From positions 1 through 32,250 of the forward strand of contig JAHHHC010000057.1 of the NCBI GenBank assembly GCA_019359515.1: a stretch of DNA of 32,250 bases. Direction: 5' to 3'. Position 1 is the stretch's first letter; each line of letters starts with the position of its first letter. Under the pieces are notes generated by a model that saw nothing but the letters and a program-made list of their open reading frames with translations, searched no databases and had not been told where the DNA came from. Shown in pieces: positions 6,606 to 14,322 of this stretch. The DNA is from Desmonostoc vinosum HA7617-LM4. Its GTDB lineage: Bacteria; Cyanobacteriota; Cyanobacteriia; Cyanobacteriales; Nostocaceae. The position numbers and the translations under genes were made by a program.

Positions 6606-9347
6606 ATGAATAGCACATCTGGAATTTCTGCCAGCAAGCCCGGTAGATTTTGGAAAAAGCCTAAAGAGGTTGATTTTAGAGAATTTGCCACACTTTTAGG
6701 AAAAGCAGCCATCAATCTTGCTTTCAGAGACCAGAAAGGCGTAGCAGAGAACTTATTGGAAGCCTTGCTAAAACTTGGCATAAGAAAAACATCCGAAGAA
6801 ATTGCTTGGTTGTTGATTTATGGTTCTTTAACACAAGCAATGCTTAACTTAATCAACGAGAAAGAAAAATTACTACTCAGAGAACCAAATGATGATGAAC
6901 TAGAGCAATTATCAAATCTCCTCAGTCAAAACTTAGACAATCAAGAACTAGTAATCGACCAAGACTTTTTAAGACAGCCCAGAGTTTTACCGATAGTAGA
7001 AGATGTCAAAACTACTTTTGCTGAATGGCTAAAAGCTTTTGGCGTCAATCGATATGATGCCAAAAGTATTAGTAATCGCCTACCTGCCTATTTTATTTTT
7101 GCCTTGCGTGATCAATGGGCAAAGAATCCTCAACAATATGAAGATTTACAACCAAAAAATACTCCCGTAGATAAGGCATATGAACGGGAACAAGCATGGT
7201 TAAATTATTTTGCCTGGTTGCAACAAGAGGTAGATAAACCACTATTTTCGATTGAAAACTTTAGCCTCAAGCAAGTTTATATACCCTTACGTGCGTATTA
7301 TGTTAAAGAGCAAGATGACCAACAGCAGTTAATTGTTGTTGACTTAGAAAAAGAATTGCAAACTTGGTTAGATGAGCCTAAAGAGGCAATTCGTGTAATT
7401 AGTGGTGGCCCAGGCAGCGGCAAATCTTCATTTACTAAAATTTTTGCTGCTAAACAAGCAGAATATGGCAATCAAGTTTTATTTATTCCTCTGCACTTAT
7501 TCAACCCTCGCAAAGATTTAGTTGAAGCAGTTAGCGACTTTATCAGAGATTTCCGAGGCTGTAATTTACCTCCCAATCCTTTACAAAAAGATAATCATGA
7601 CGAATCACAACTTTTGATTATTTTTGACGGCTTAGACGAGCTAGTCATGCAAGGTAACGCCGCCGCAGAAGTTGCTCAACAATTTATTGATGAAGTTCAA
7701 AGAAGAGTTCTGTTATTCAACCAGCAAAAACCACTTTTAAAAGTGTTATTTAGTGGTCGTGAATTAACAGTGCAAGCAAACAAAGCTATGTTTCGCAAGT
7801 CACCTCAAATATTGCATGTTTTGTCTTATTTTGTGGCTGATAACGATAGAGAAAAATACAAAGATGAGCATGGCGTATTAGAGCTAGATCAGCGACAGGA
7901 TTGGTGGCAATTATATGGAGATGCTAAAGGTTACGATTACAAAAAGTTGCCAACAGAGTTATCAGGAGATAATTTGACGGAGATTACATCTCAACCTTTG
8001 CTGAACTACTTGCTTGCATTGGTTTTTGTGGATGGTAAATTTGATATCAAAGATAGTAACTTAAATTCCATCTACAAGAAATTGCTCGAAGGAGTTTATA
8101 AGCGAGGTTGGGCAGATAATCAACAACATCCAACACTTGGAGAATTTGAAATTGATAGTCTCAACAAATTTGCTCGGATTCTCGAAGAAATTGCTCTAGC
8201 TTGCTGGCATGGGAATGGTAGAACAACAAAAGTTAAAGATATTGAAAATAAAATTGCTAGTAATGGATCATTAAGACAAATTTTTCAAGAATATAAAGAT
8301 GCAGCAGAGAAAGGTGTAGTCAGGCTTTTAACAGCGTTTTACTTTCGGCAGAGTGATTATCAAGAAGGTGATAAAACCTTTGAATTCACACACAAAAGTT
8401 TTGGTGAGTATCTAACAGCAAGACGCATTGTGTCGGAATTAGAACGTATTCATGAAATGAAAAAAGAAAACCGATATGGAGAATGGAAAGAGGAAGATGC
8501 TCTGAAGCGTTGGGCAATGCTTTGTGGGTCAACTGCTATGGATGGGTATTTATTTAATTTCATTGTGGATGAAATCGGCTTACAGGATTCAGCCAAGGTT
8601 AAAGAATGGCAAGATACGCTATGTCATTTAATTGGTTTTATGCTGCGTAATGGAATGCCGATGGAATGTTTAATACCCAGACCTAATTTTAAAGAAGAAA
8701 ACAGACAAGCACGAAATGCAGAAGAAGCATTGTTAGTGGTTTTAAATGCCTGCGCTAGGTTGACAAAGGAAGTTTCAAAGATTAAATGGCCTACACTTGA
8801 TGCTTTTGGTGTTTGGATTTCTAGATTGCATGGGCAAAGATTGGATTACCAAGAAAAAGTTTTATGTTTAAATTGCTTAAGCTTTATAGATTTGCAAAAC
8901 TGCATTTTAATAAACAAGGATTTTTACAAAGCGAATTTTGAAGGAGCGAATCTTGAAAATGCAAATCTGGGCTGGGCAGACATTGATCAGACGAATTTTG
9001 AAGGGGCGAATCTTGTAGGGGCGAATCTTGAAGGGGCGAATCTTGAGAGGGCGAATCTTGTAGGGGCGAATCTTGAGAGGGCGAATCTTGAAGGGGCGAA
9101 TCTTGAGAGGGCGAATCTTCAAGGGGCGAATCTTGAGAGGGCGAATCTTGTAAGGGCGATTCTTGAAGGGGCGATTCTTGAAGGGGCGAGTCTTAGAGGG
9201 GCAAATCTTGAAGGGGCGAATCTTGAAGGGGCGAATCTTGAAGGGGCGAATCTTGAAGGGGCGAATCTTGTAGGGGCGAGTCTTGAAGGGGCGATTCTTA
9301 AAGGGGCGATTCTTGAATGGCCAAAGCTTGTACAGGCAAATTTTTAG
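6606..9347 (+). CDS. NACHT NTPase with C-terminal pentapeptide repeats (NLR-like)
   Basis: A 913-aa STAND-type protein. Residues 1-260 are helical and unassigned. The NACHT NTPase follows with Walker [10 protein letters not shown] (267-275) and Walker [12 protein letters not shown] (336-346). A helical region follows with the [16 protein letters not shown] motif (about 592-607), typical after NACHT. From about residue 777 to the end there are about 28 pentapeptide repeats (A-N-L-x-x), which fold as a right-handed beta-helix. Bacterial NACHT proteins include antiphage NLR-like systems, where the C-terminal part senses and the N-terminal part is the effector; that role here is inference. The start ATG 6606 is preferred to GTG 6582; no clear ribosome binding site precedes either. 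No partner gene is adjacent, and the gene is flanked by repeats on both sides. Confidence 0.92.
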   Translation: MNSTSGISASKPGRFWKKPKEVDFREFATLLGKAAINLAFRDQKGVAENLLEALLKLGIRKTSEEIAWLLIYGSLTQAMLNLINEKEKLLLREPNDDELEQLSNLLSQNLDNQELVIDQDFLRQPRVLPIVEDVKTTFAEWLKAFGVNRYDAKSISNRLPAYFIFALRDQWAKNPQQYEDLQPKNTPVDKAYEREQAWLNYFAWLQQEVDKPLFSIENFSLKQVYIPLRAYYVKEQDDQQQLIVVDLEKELQTWLDEPKEAIRVISGGPGSGKSSFTKIFAAKQAEYGNQVLFIPLHLFNPRKDLVEAVSDFIRDFRGCNLPPNPLQKDNHDESQLLIIFDGLDELVMQGNAAAEVAQQFIDEVQRRVLLFNQQKPLLKVLFSGRELTVQANKAMFRKSPQILHVLSYFVADNDREKYKDEHGVLELDQRQDWWQLYGDAKGYDYKKLPTELSGDNLTEITSQPLLNYLLALVFVDGKFDIKDSNLNSIYKKLLEGVYKRGWADNQQHPTLGEFEIDSLNKFARILEEIALACWHGNGRTTKVKDIENKIASNGSLRQIFQEYKDAAEKGVVRLLTAFYFRQSDYQEGDKTFEFTHKSFGEYLTARRIVSELERIHEMKKENRYGEWKEEDALKRWAMLCGSTAMDGYLFNFIVDEIGLQDSAKVKEWQDTLCHLIGFMLRNGMPMECLIPRPNFKEENRQARNAEEALLVVLNACARLTKEVSKIKWPTLDAFGVWISRLHGQRLDYQEKVLCLNCLSFIDLQNCILINKDFYKANFEGANLENANLGWADIDQTNFEGANLVGANLEGANLERANLVGANLERANLEGANLERANLQGANLERANLVRAILEGAILEGASLRGANLEGANLEGANLEGANLEGANLVGASLEGAILKGAILEWPKLVQANF
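8989..9331 (+). repeat. 15-bp coding minisatellite for pentapeptide repeats
   Basis: Tandem 15-mers of the type GGGGCGAATCTTGAA, with only GAA/GAG/GTA/CAA-type variation at one end and occasional GATT or GAGT in place of GAAT. Nearly every Ala is GCG, Asn AAT and Leu CTT. This uniform codon use differs from the rest of the gene and points to recent expansion by slippage or unequal recombination. Confidence 0.9.
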
Positions 9348-9361
9348 AGCAAAAATCTAAC

Positions 9362-9588
9362 AGGTGATTTCTAGAAAAGAATTTACCAAAGCCGTTGGTT
9401 TCGACTTCGCTCAACCAACTGAATGGTCGAGAGTTGAGCGAAGTCGAAACTCGTCATTAAACTGAAATGGTATGAGTAGTCGAGAGTTGAGTGGACTTGT
9501 ACTGAGCTTGTCTTGAGCGGAGCCGAAAGGCGAAGTCGAAGTAGTCGAAACTCGTCATCATAGGTATTTTTTTAATTAGAAATCACCT
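9362..9588. repeat. Region bounded by 12-bp inverted repeats with a long inner hairpin
   Basis: AGGTGATTTCTA at 9362-9373 matches its reverse complement at 9577-9588. Inside, GTTTCGACTTCGCTCAAC (9398-9415) pairs perfectly with 9433-9450, and related CGAAGTCGAAAC units recur to about 9553. It lies between the convergent NACHT and NblB-like genes, so the 18-bp hairpin could terminate both. The right arm overlaps the last two bases of the NblB-like stop codon. Confidence 0.6.
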
Positions 9589-10252
9589 AAACCGATCGCA
9601 AAGCTTTTTGAGCCTCAGAGGCGATCGCTTCCACTTCATCGTTCGCCATTGTCTCTAATATAGATTTAGCCTCTGCACCACCCAAATGAGTTAACGCTTG
9701 CACAACTCGATAACGAATTTGCCAATCTGGATTAGTTGCATAGGGCACTAACAGAGGCACAGCTTGGATATCTCCCAACTCCCCAAGGGAACTAATCGCG
9801 GCAGTTTGCACCAATTCATTTTCTGATGTGAGTGCCTCTTTGAGTAAATCAATCCCTCGCGGATCGCCTAACTCTCCCAACGTAGCGATGATGCTGAATT
9901 GAATTAACCACTCATTGGTTGTTTGATAAACCCGTTGCAAATCATCAAAAGCCGCATGTAACTTCAGTGCGCCTAAACAATCTGCTGCTGCTGCTTGCAC
10001 ATCCGCTTCCGAATCATTCAGCAAGCGATCGCGCAATAACTCCAAAGATAAATCTAAATTCTGATTGCCGAGTGTATCAAATTGACTAACAGCTGAGTAT
10101 CGCACACGAGAATTACTATCGCCAATCGCACTTTGAATTAACTCAAAACCGATCACCGGTTCCAACTCACGGATTTGATTTACTCCACGCAAGCGATCGC
10201 CCAAATTCTCGGAACTGAGTAACTCTTTCACAGACTCAGGTGTAACACTCAT
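9587..10252 (-). CDS. nblB: HEAT-repeat protein, NblB-like (phycobilisome degradation / bilin lyase-related)
   Basis: A 221-aa protein made of about six HEAT-like helical repeats (e.g. DSNSRVRYSAVSQFDTLG, SEADVQAAAADCLGALK, NELVQTAAISSLGELGD, NPDWQIRYRVVQALTHLG). Its length and N-terminus (MSVTPESVKELLSSENLGDRLRG) fit NblB, which is needed for phycobilisome breakdown during nutrient starvation and is related to the CpcE/F bilin lyases. No phycobiliprotein genes are adjacent. Other HEAT-repeat lyase-like proteins are possible, so the exact name is moderately sure. Confidence 0.72.
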   Translation of the reverse strand: MSVTPESVKELLSSENLGDRLRGVNQIRELEPVIGFELIQSAIGDSNSRVRYSAVSQFDTLGNQNLDLSLELLRDRLLNDSEADVQAAAADCLGALKLHAAFDDLQRVYQTTNEWLIQFSIIATLGELGDPRGIDLLKEALTSENELVQTAAISSLGELGDIQAVPLLVPYATNPDWQIRYRVVQALTHLGGAEAKSILETMANDEVEAIASEAQKALRSV

Positions 10253-10351
10253 TTAGTTATCCTTGATTTTCAAATGTATAAAAAAAGCAAATAGTCAGCA
10301 GCCAAAAGTCATAAATCACTGAACCACTAACCACTAACAAATGACAAATAA

Positions 10352-10816
10352 CTACTCTTGACTTGCTGCCATTGCCCGAATCACATCACCACGAGTGAGG
10401 ATACCAATTACTTGACCCGCGCTGTCAAGCACTGGGAGGCGATGAACGCTGCGATCGTGCATTATTTGAGCTGCTTGCTTGAGAGTTTTGTCAGGGGAAA
10501 TGGTGATCGGATTTTTGCTCATCGCTTCCCCAACAGTTTGTCCTAGTGCTTTGTGCAAATCGCGATCGTAAGTAGCAGGATTTTTTAAATAGATCACGCT
10601 ATCAAGAAACATGATGTATGCTGGCGGCGTTACGCCTGTTTCTTGCCACATCAAATCAGTTTCTGAGATAATGCCCACCAACTTACCGACATCATCCACA
10701 ACAGGTAGGCCACTGATGTGGCGCTCTGCGAGAATTTGAATAGCTTCCTTCAGTGGCGTTTCCGGCTTCACGACAATTGGGTCGTGGCTCATTACATCAG
10801 CAACTGTTTTAGGCAT
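10352..10816 (-). CDS. CBS domain-pair protein
   Basis: A 154-aa protein consisting of two CBS motifs (about residues 4-60 and 90-150), a Bateman module that binds adenosyl ligands. Visible features are VADVMSHDPIVVKPETPLKEAIQIL, GLPVVDDVGKLVGIISETDLM, and the second copy VGEAMSKNPITISPDKTLKQAA...HRLPVLDSAGQVIGILTRGDVIRAM. An in-frame ATG 13 codons upstream (10855) exists, but conserved sequence starts at MPKTVADVM, so 10816 is chosen. There is no catalytic domain, so it is probably a regulatory or sensing protein of unknown partner. Confidence 0.87.
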   Translation of the reverse strand: MPKTVADVMSHDPIVVKPETPLKEAIQILAERHISGLPVVDDVGKLVGIISETDLMWQETGVTPPAYIMFLDSVIYLKNPATYDRDLHKALGQTVGEAMSKNPITISPDKTLKQAAQIMHDRSVHRLPVLDSAGQVIGILTRGDVIRAMAASQE

Positions 10817-10887
10817 TTGTTTACTGGCACCTTTTATCAGAGTCCCTGGGATCATTGTAGAAAATAGCGAGTCTTAACCTGAGACGA

Positions 10888-10942
10888 ATTTGTAATTCGT
10901 AATTCGTAATGACGCTCGAGGACTCGCTACCGCTACGCTAAG
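10888..10942 (-). repeat. ATTACGAATT / GCGTAGCGGTAGCG repeat module, minus orientation
   Basis: Reverse complement of the module that ends the two interspersed repeats at about 6518-6564 and 30749-30835: GTTAGCG-type units then tandem ATTACGAATT. Here it stands alone upstream of the CBS gene. A GGCGGGCAAGATGCCCACCC repeat follows at about 10971-10990. Confidence 0.65.
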
Positions 10943-11070
10943 CTGTTCCACATATAACTTGCATAATTAGGGCGGGCAAGATGCCCACCCCACAAGAGTT
11001 TTATTTAATTTGATTATGTAATTTAGATGTTTTTTAGCTTAACGTAATTCGTAATTATTTTCTTCCCCTG

Positions 11071-11106
11071 CCCCCTCATCCCCCTCATCCCCCTCATCCC
11101 CCTCAT
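11071..11106. repeat. Four tandem CCCCCTCAT nonamers running into mutT
   Basis: Four exact 9-bp units. The last unit contains the TCA that is the reverse-strand stop codon (TGA) of the MutT-like gene. Confidence 0.9.
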
Positions 11107-11528
11107 CCCTCCACTCCCCACTCCCCTCGCAAAGCCGCGATAATTTGACTATTCGCTTGCGGAAAGGCAAATTGCTCTAGTTCTTCCAAGCTTACCCAGC
11201 GAATTTCATCGCATTCCAGAGGTTGGGGAATACCTGTAACGTGACGACAGTGATGTACCGTTAGAGTGACGCGCAAGTGTGTATACGTGTGGTCAATAGT
11301 GATTAAATGCTTTCCTACTTCAATCACTATTCCCAGTTCTTCGTAAATTTCTCTTTGAATACATTCCTCTATTGTTTCACCAGGTTCAATCTTTCCCCCA
11401 GGAAATTCCCACAAACCACCCATTGTCCCTTGAGGACGACGGCGATCAATTAATATCTGCTCTTGTTCATTCCAAATTACAGCAACACCAATAATTTTAT
11501 GAGGCACAGAGGGATTGGTTTGACTCAT
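11103..11528 (-). CDS. MutT-like NUDIX hydrolase (8-oxo-dGTP diphosphatase type)
   Basis: A 141-aa protein of the MutT group, which cleans oxidised guanine nucleotides from the pool. It has the MutT-type N-terminus GVAVIWNEQEQILIDRRR, then GLWEFPGGK and a complete NUDIX box (G45, E51, R59-E60, E63-E64, G66). The ORF is open for another 50 codons upstream, but these are repeat-derived; the domain starts at ATG 11526-11528 (MSQTNPSVPHK). The last residues (GEWGVEG) and the stop codon come from tandem-repeat DNA, so the C-terminus has drifted. The true substrate is not proven by sequence. Confidence 0.88.
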   Translation of the reverse strand: MSQTNPSVPHKIIGVAVIWNEQEQILIDRRRPQGTMGGLWEFPGGKIEPGETIEECIQREIYEELGIVIEVGKHLITIDHTYTHLRVTLTVHHCRHVTGIPQPLECDEIRWVSLEELEQFAFPQANSQIIAALRGEWGVEG

Positions 11529-12028
11529 GGTTGATGATAAGGGAGTGGGGGATAAGGAAGCAGGGAGCAGCACTTCGACTTCTCCTGTCAAAGACGCTAG
11601 GCGTAGCTTGCTACCCCGTAGGGTACAACTTCGCTCAGTGACCGGATCAGTAACTGGAGGAGAAATAACCAATAACAAAACTCGGCAAGTTAATTTAAGC
11701 TTTGCCGAGTTTGGACTGTTTATGAATGTAGTTTACCGCTCTTAGTATGTCCACGTATCTGTACTAGTTATTCATGAATATGTCTCTGTTTAACTAAAAA
11801 TTTTGGTTAACGAAAACAGACTTTTTAAGGATATATAAGACTCCTATTTAACCTGTAAAAAAATTTAGTACCAATCAAAAAGGTTTTTCCCTATTCCCTA
11901 CTCCCAACTCCCAACTCCCTACTTACGCAAGTAATTTCAAAAATCAAAGCGGATTACCATCGCAGAGACTCATTTGTGATTGTGGCGATCGCAATACTTA
12001 AAAACCACAAATCTAATATATTGTATGG
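11529..12028. other. Gene-free spacer with palindromic repeats and a hairpin
   Basis: No supported gene. About 11580-11660 holds iterated palindromic repeat sequence (GGCGTAGCTTGCTACC / GTAGGGTAC). A perfect 11-bp hairpin occurs at 11678-11712 (AAACTCGGCAA with TTGCCGAGTTT). A short CCCTACTCCCAACTCCC stretch lies near 11891-11922. The remainder is AT-rich. Confidence 0.6.
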
Positions 12029-12373
12029 TTATTCAACTTCGTTGTTATTGGCTTCAGTCCCTTGTAGCGCCAGTTCAAAGTTCATTCTTTGTTCGGCGTT
12101 ACGCAAGAAATAACCACTGATCATAGCGGAAGCAAGAAGCCTACCCAAACTTTCACGACTGGTAGTAACAGTAATACCAAACTGTTCTGAAGGCAGGTTT
12201 CCCAACAATCCTACAATATTTCGTTCCATCACCTGAAAGACTTCTCCAGAGGCAGGTTGAGATAGCTGGGTAACTGTCTCTGGACTCAGTGATTTAACAT
12301 ACTGCCACAAAAGATCATCAGTTTCGGATTCGCTATTAAAAAATTCTGAGACTCGGTTAGACTGGTTACTCAT
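12029..12373 (-). CDS. DUF760 family protein
   Basis: A 114-aa protein of the DUF760 family, known from cyanobacteria and plastid-bearing plants. Recognisable stretches are LLWQYVKSLSPETVTQLSQPAS, VFQVMERNIVGLLGNLPSEQFGI and SRESLGRLLASAMISGYFLRNAEQRM. Length fits the single-domain cyanobacterial form. The predicted fold is helical and soluble. No function is assigned. On the minus strand an AGGAG-like sequence (GTAAAGGAGATTATAAA) precedes the ATG, supporting the start. Confidence 0.82.
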   Translation of the reverse strand: MSNQSNRVSEFFNSESETDDLLWQYVKSLSPETVTQLSQPASGEVFQVMERNIVGLLGNLPSEQFGITVTTSRESLGRLLASAMISGYFLRNAEQRMNFELALQGTEANNNEVE

Positions 12374-12549
12374 TTTATAATCTCCTTTACTACCACTACT
12401 TGTGCGGTAATTCTGTTTTGAAGACTAATGACTGCTTTCGATTTAGCTAACCTATTTAGCCTTCATGTCAATTAATGTAACAAATTGACTCTCTTGTAGC
12501 AGTCGGTGTAACCGTACTAAAAACAGGGTGTTTTCTCGCCCGTAGTCAT

Positions 12550-12718
12550 TAGACCTCTTGCAAAAGTCGGATACTCGCCAGAAAATTTATTTTCTGGCTG
12601 ATAACTCAAGTCGGTTTCAACCGACTAATAACAGTATTTTTAGTCCGTTTCAACGGACTTTTGCTATTAGGCAGAGACTTGAGTCTCTGACGGTTCAAGT
12701 ATTTTTGCAAGAAGTCTA
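12550..12718. mobile_element. 169-bp MITE-like element, copy 1
   Basis: Same length as, and differing at only two positions from, 30436-30604. Terminal inverted repeats are TAGACCTCTTGCAA and (reverse complement of right end) TAGACTTCTTGCAA, with one mismatch. Inside are four hairpins in a row: arms GCCAGAAAA/TTTTCTGGC; AGTCGGTT/AACCGACT; AGTCCGTT/AACGGACT; and AGAGACT/AGTCTCT. There is no ORF, so mobilisation would need a transposase in trans. It fills much of the gap between DUF760 and the sigma factor gene (12374-12793); the rest of that gap is AT-rich with nothing recognised. Confidence 0.85.
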
Positions 12719-12737
12719 TTAGTCATATAAACTAATG

Positions 12738-12777
12738 ACAAAGTTCAAAGTCTGAGCGTCGGCGCTCAGAACTTTGT
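12738..12777 (-). terminator. Hairpin downstream of the sigma factor gene
   Basis: ACAAAGTTC...CTGAGCG pairs with CGCTCAGAACTTTGT, with a 5-nt bulge and a TCGG loop. It starts 17 bp past the sigma gene stop on the minus strand. No long U tract follows, so termination strength is uncertain. Confidence 0.55.
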
Positions 12778-12793
12778 AAGAGAGGACAAAAAA

Positions 12794-13750
12794 CTAACTT
12801 GCCAAATACTCATCCATACTGGCTTTAGACTTCCGAAGTTTGGTTAAGGCTTCACGCTCAATTTGTCGTACTCTTTCCCGGCTAATGTTTAGGATTTCGC
12901 CAATTCTAGCTAGAGTTAAAGCCTGCCCATCAGTTAATCCAAAGCGTAAGGTGATGACTTCTCTTTGTTGTGGTGTTAGATCTCCCATCAAGCGCTCTAA
13001 GTCATAAGATAGAGAAGATTGCATGACAAATTCTTCGGGAGAAGCTCCTGGATCTTCCAGCATTTCTCCGAGTTCGGTGTCATAATTATCACCCAACCGC
13101 AAATCTAAAGATAGAGGTAAACGGGCTTTTTCTAGGTATTCTCGCACCTGTTTGGGAGTTAATTCTAATTCTTGAGCTAGCTCAGCAGCTGTAGGGGCGC
13201 GTCCTAGTTTTTGTGATAGTTGACGCTGCGCTTTCTTAATTTTATTTAATTTTTCGGTAATGTGAATAGGTAGCCGGATGGTGCGAGCTTTTTCGGCGAT
13301 CGCACGGGTAATGGCTTGACGAATCCACCAATAGGCATATGTAGAAAATCTATAGCCTTTGGTGGGGTCAAACTTTTCTACGCCCCGTTGCATTCCAATG
13401 CTACCTTCTTGAATCAAGTCGAGTAAATCGACGTTGCGCTTAATGTACTTTTTAGCAACGGACACAACTAGTCGCAAATTAGCTTCCACCATCTTGCGTT
13501 TGGCAAATTCGCCATCTGCTATCACTTCGTTCAACTCTGTTGGCTCTAGCTTTGCCGCTTTTGCCCACTCCTCTAAAGTCGGTTCTCGCCCTAACTGGGT
13601 AACAAGATCCTCTCTAGATTCATACAAAGCTGTTGAACGTTGCACTTGTTTGCCATAAAAAATCTCTTCCTCATGGGTTAGAAGTGGTACACGGCCAATC
13701 TCACGCAGATAAGTCCGCACGAGGTCTGTGGCTGTCTGAGCGGTCTTCAT
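12794..13750 (-). CDS. sigD: Group 2 sigma-70 family RNA polymerase sigma factor (SigD-like)
   Basis: A 318-aa primary-like sigma factor without the long region 1.1 of RpoD, i.e. a group 2 factor. Region 1.2 starts at [22 protein letters not shown]. Regions 2.1-2.4 include [27 protein letters not shown] and [29 protein letters not shown] (-10 recognition). Region 3 includes [25 protein letters not shown]. Region 4.2 is the [30 protein letters not shown] (-35 recognition). In cyanobacteria such factors respond to light, redox and nutrient stress. The exact subgroup (SigD rather than SigB/C/E) is judged from length and N-terminus and is less certain than the family. Confidence 0.9.
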   Translation of the reverse strand: MKTAQTATDLVRTYLREIGRVPLLTHEEEIFYGKQVQRSTALYESREDLVTQLGREPTLEEWAKAAKLEPTELNEVIADGEFAKRKMVEANLRLVVSVAKKYIKRNVDLLDLIQEGSIGMQRGVEKFDPTKGYRFSTYAYWWIRQAITRAIAEKARTIRLPIHITEKLNKIKKAQRQLSQKLGRAPTAAELAQELELTPKQVREYLEKARLPLSLDLRLGDNYDTELGEMLEDPGASPEEFVMQSSLSYDLERLMGDLTPQQREVITLRFGLTDGQALTLARIGEILNISRERVRQIEREALTKLRKSKASMDEYLAS

Positions 13751-14322
13751 GGCGCTACTCTTTGGTAATGATGGGTTTGACGGTGGGTCATTAAAGGATA
13801 GATGCTTGTTGATGGTACTACCCAGCCAAACTGGGAATCCATGCCATGGTTTGCAATTTACGCGCTCGAGAAACTCGGCTGCTCATAATAATCAAATTAG
13901 GACTTCTTAACTGCTAAAAAGTTACAGTTATTTCTGTGCTGACACAAGTATCTACAGTTAGATAATAGGTAGCCTCTTAAACATTTGTTTATGGGATGTG
14001 TATTAATAATTGTAACATTTATGAGAAAAATTTGAATATCCAAAAGTAGGAATTTTCATTTATCCTCCAGTTAACGCGACAATTTTATCTGTCTTGGAAT
14101 TTATTATCTAGTTAAAAAAACTTTCTTACTACTCATATTTGTTAAAATATCTCAATGATAACTATAGTCATTCTCTTCTAAGGGGGGACTGGGGACTGGG
14201 GACTGGGGACTGGGGACTGGGGACTGGGGACTGGGAAATGAGTGTTAATTATTTCTTCCCCTGCTCCCTCATCCCCCTCATCCCCCTCATCCCCCTCATC
14301 CCTCATCCCCTCGTCCCGCAAA
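13751..14322. repeat. Spacer with seven exact GGGGACT repeats and CCCCCTCAT repeats
   Basis: This gap upstream of the sigma factor gene is AT-rich to about 14180 and must hold its promoter, but I cannot place one. At 14184-14232 are seven exact tandem GGGGACT units (49 bp). About 14271-14305 holds CCCCCTCAT units, ending shortly before the carB stop. No gene is supported; short ORFs here are made of repeat sequence. Confidence 0.85.

Noticed and set aside
8907-9122. Minus-strand ORF of [10 protein letters not shown] repeats
   Set aside because: Antisense of the 15-bp pentapeptide minisatellite.
9015-9300. The 15-bp direct repeats as a CRISPR array
   Set aside because: Units are contiguous without spacers and are in frame as pentapeptide codons.
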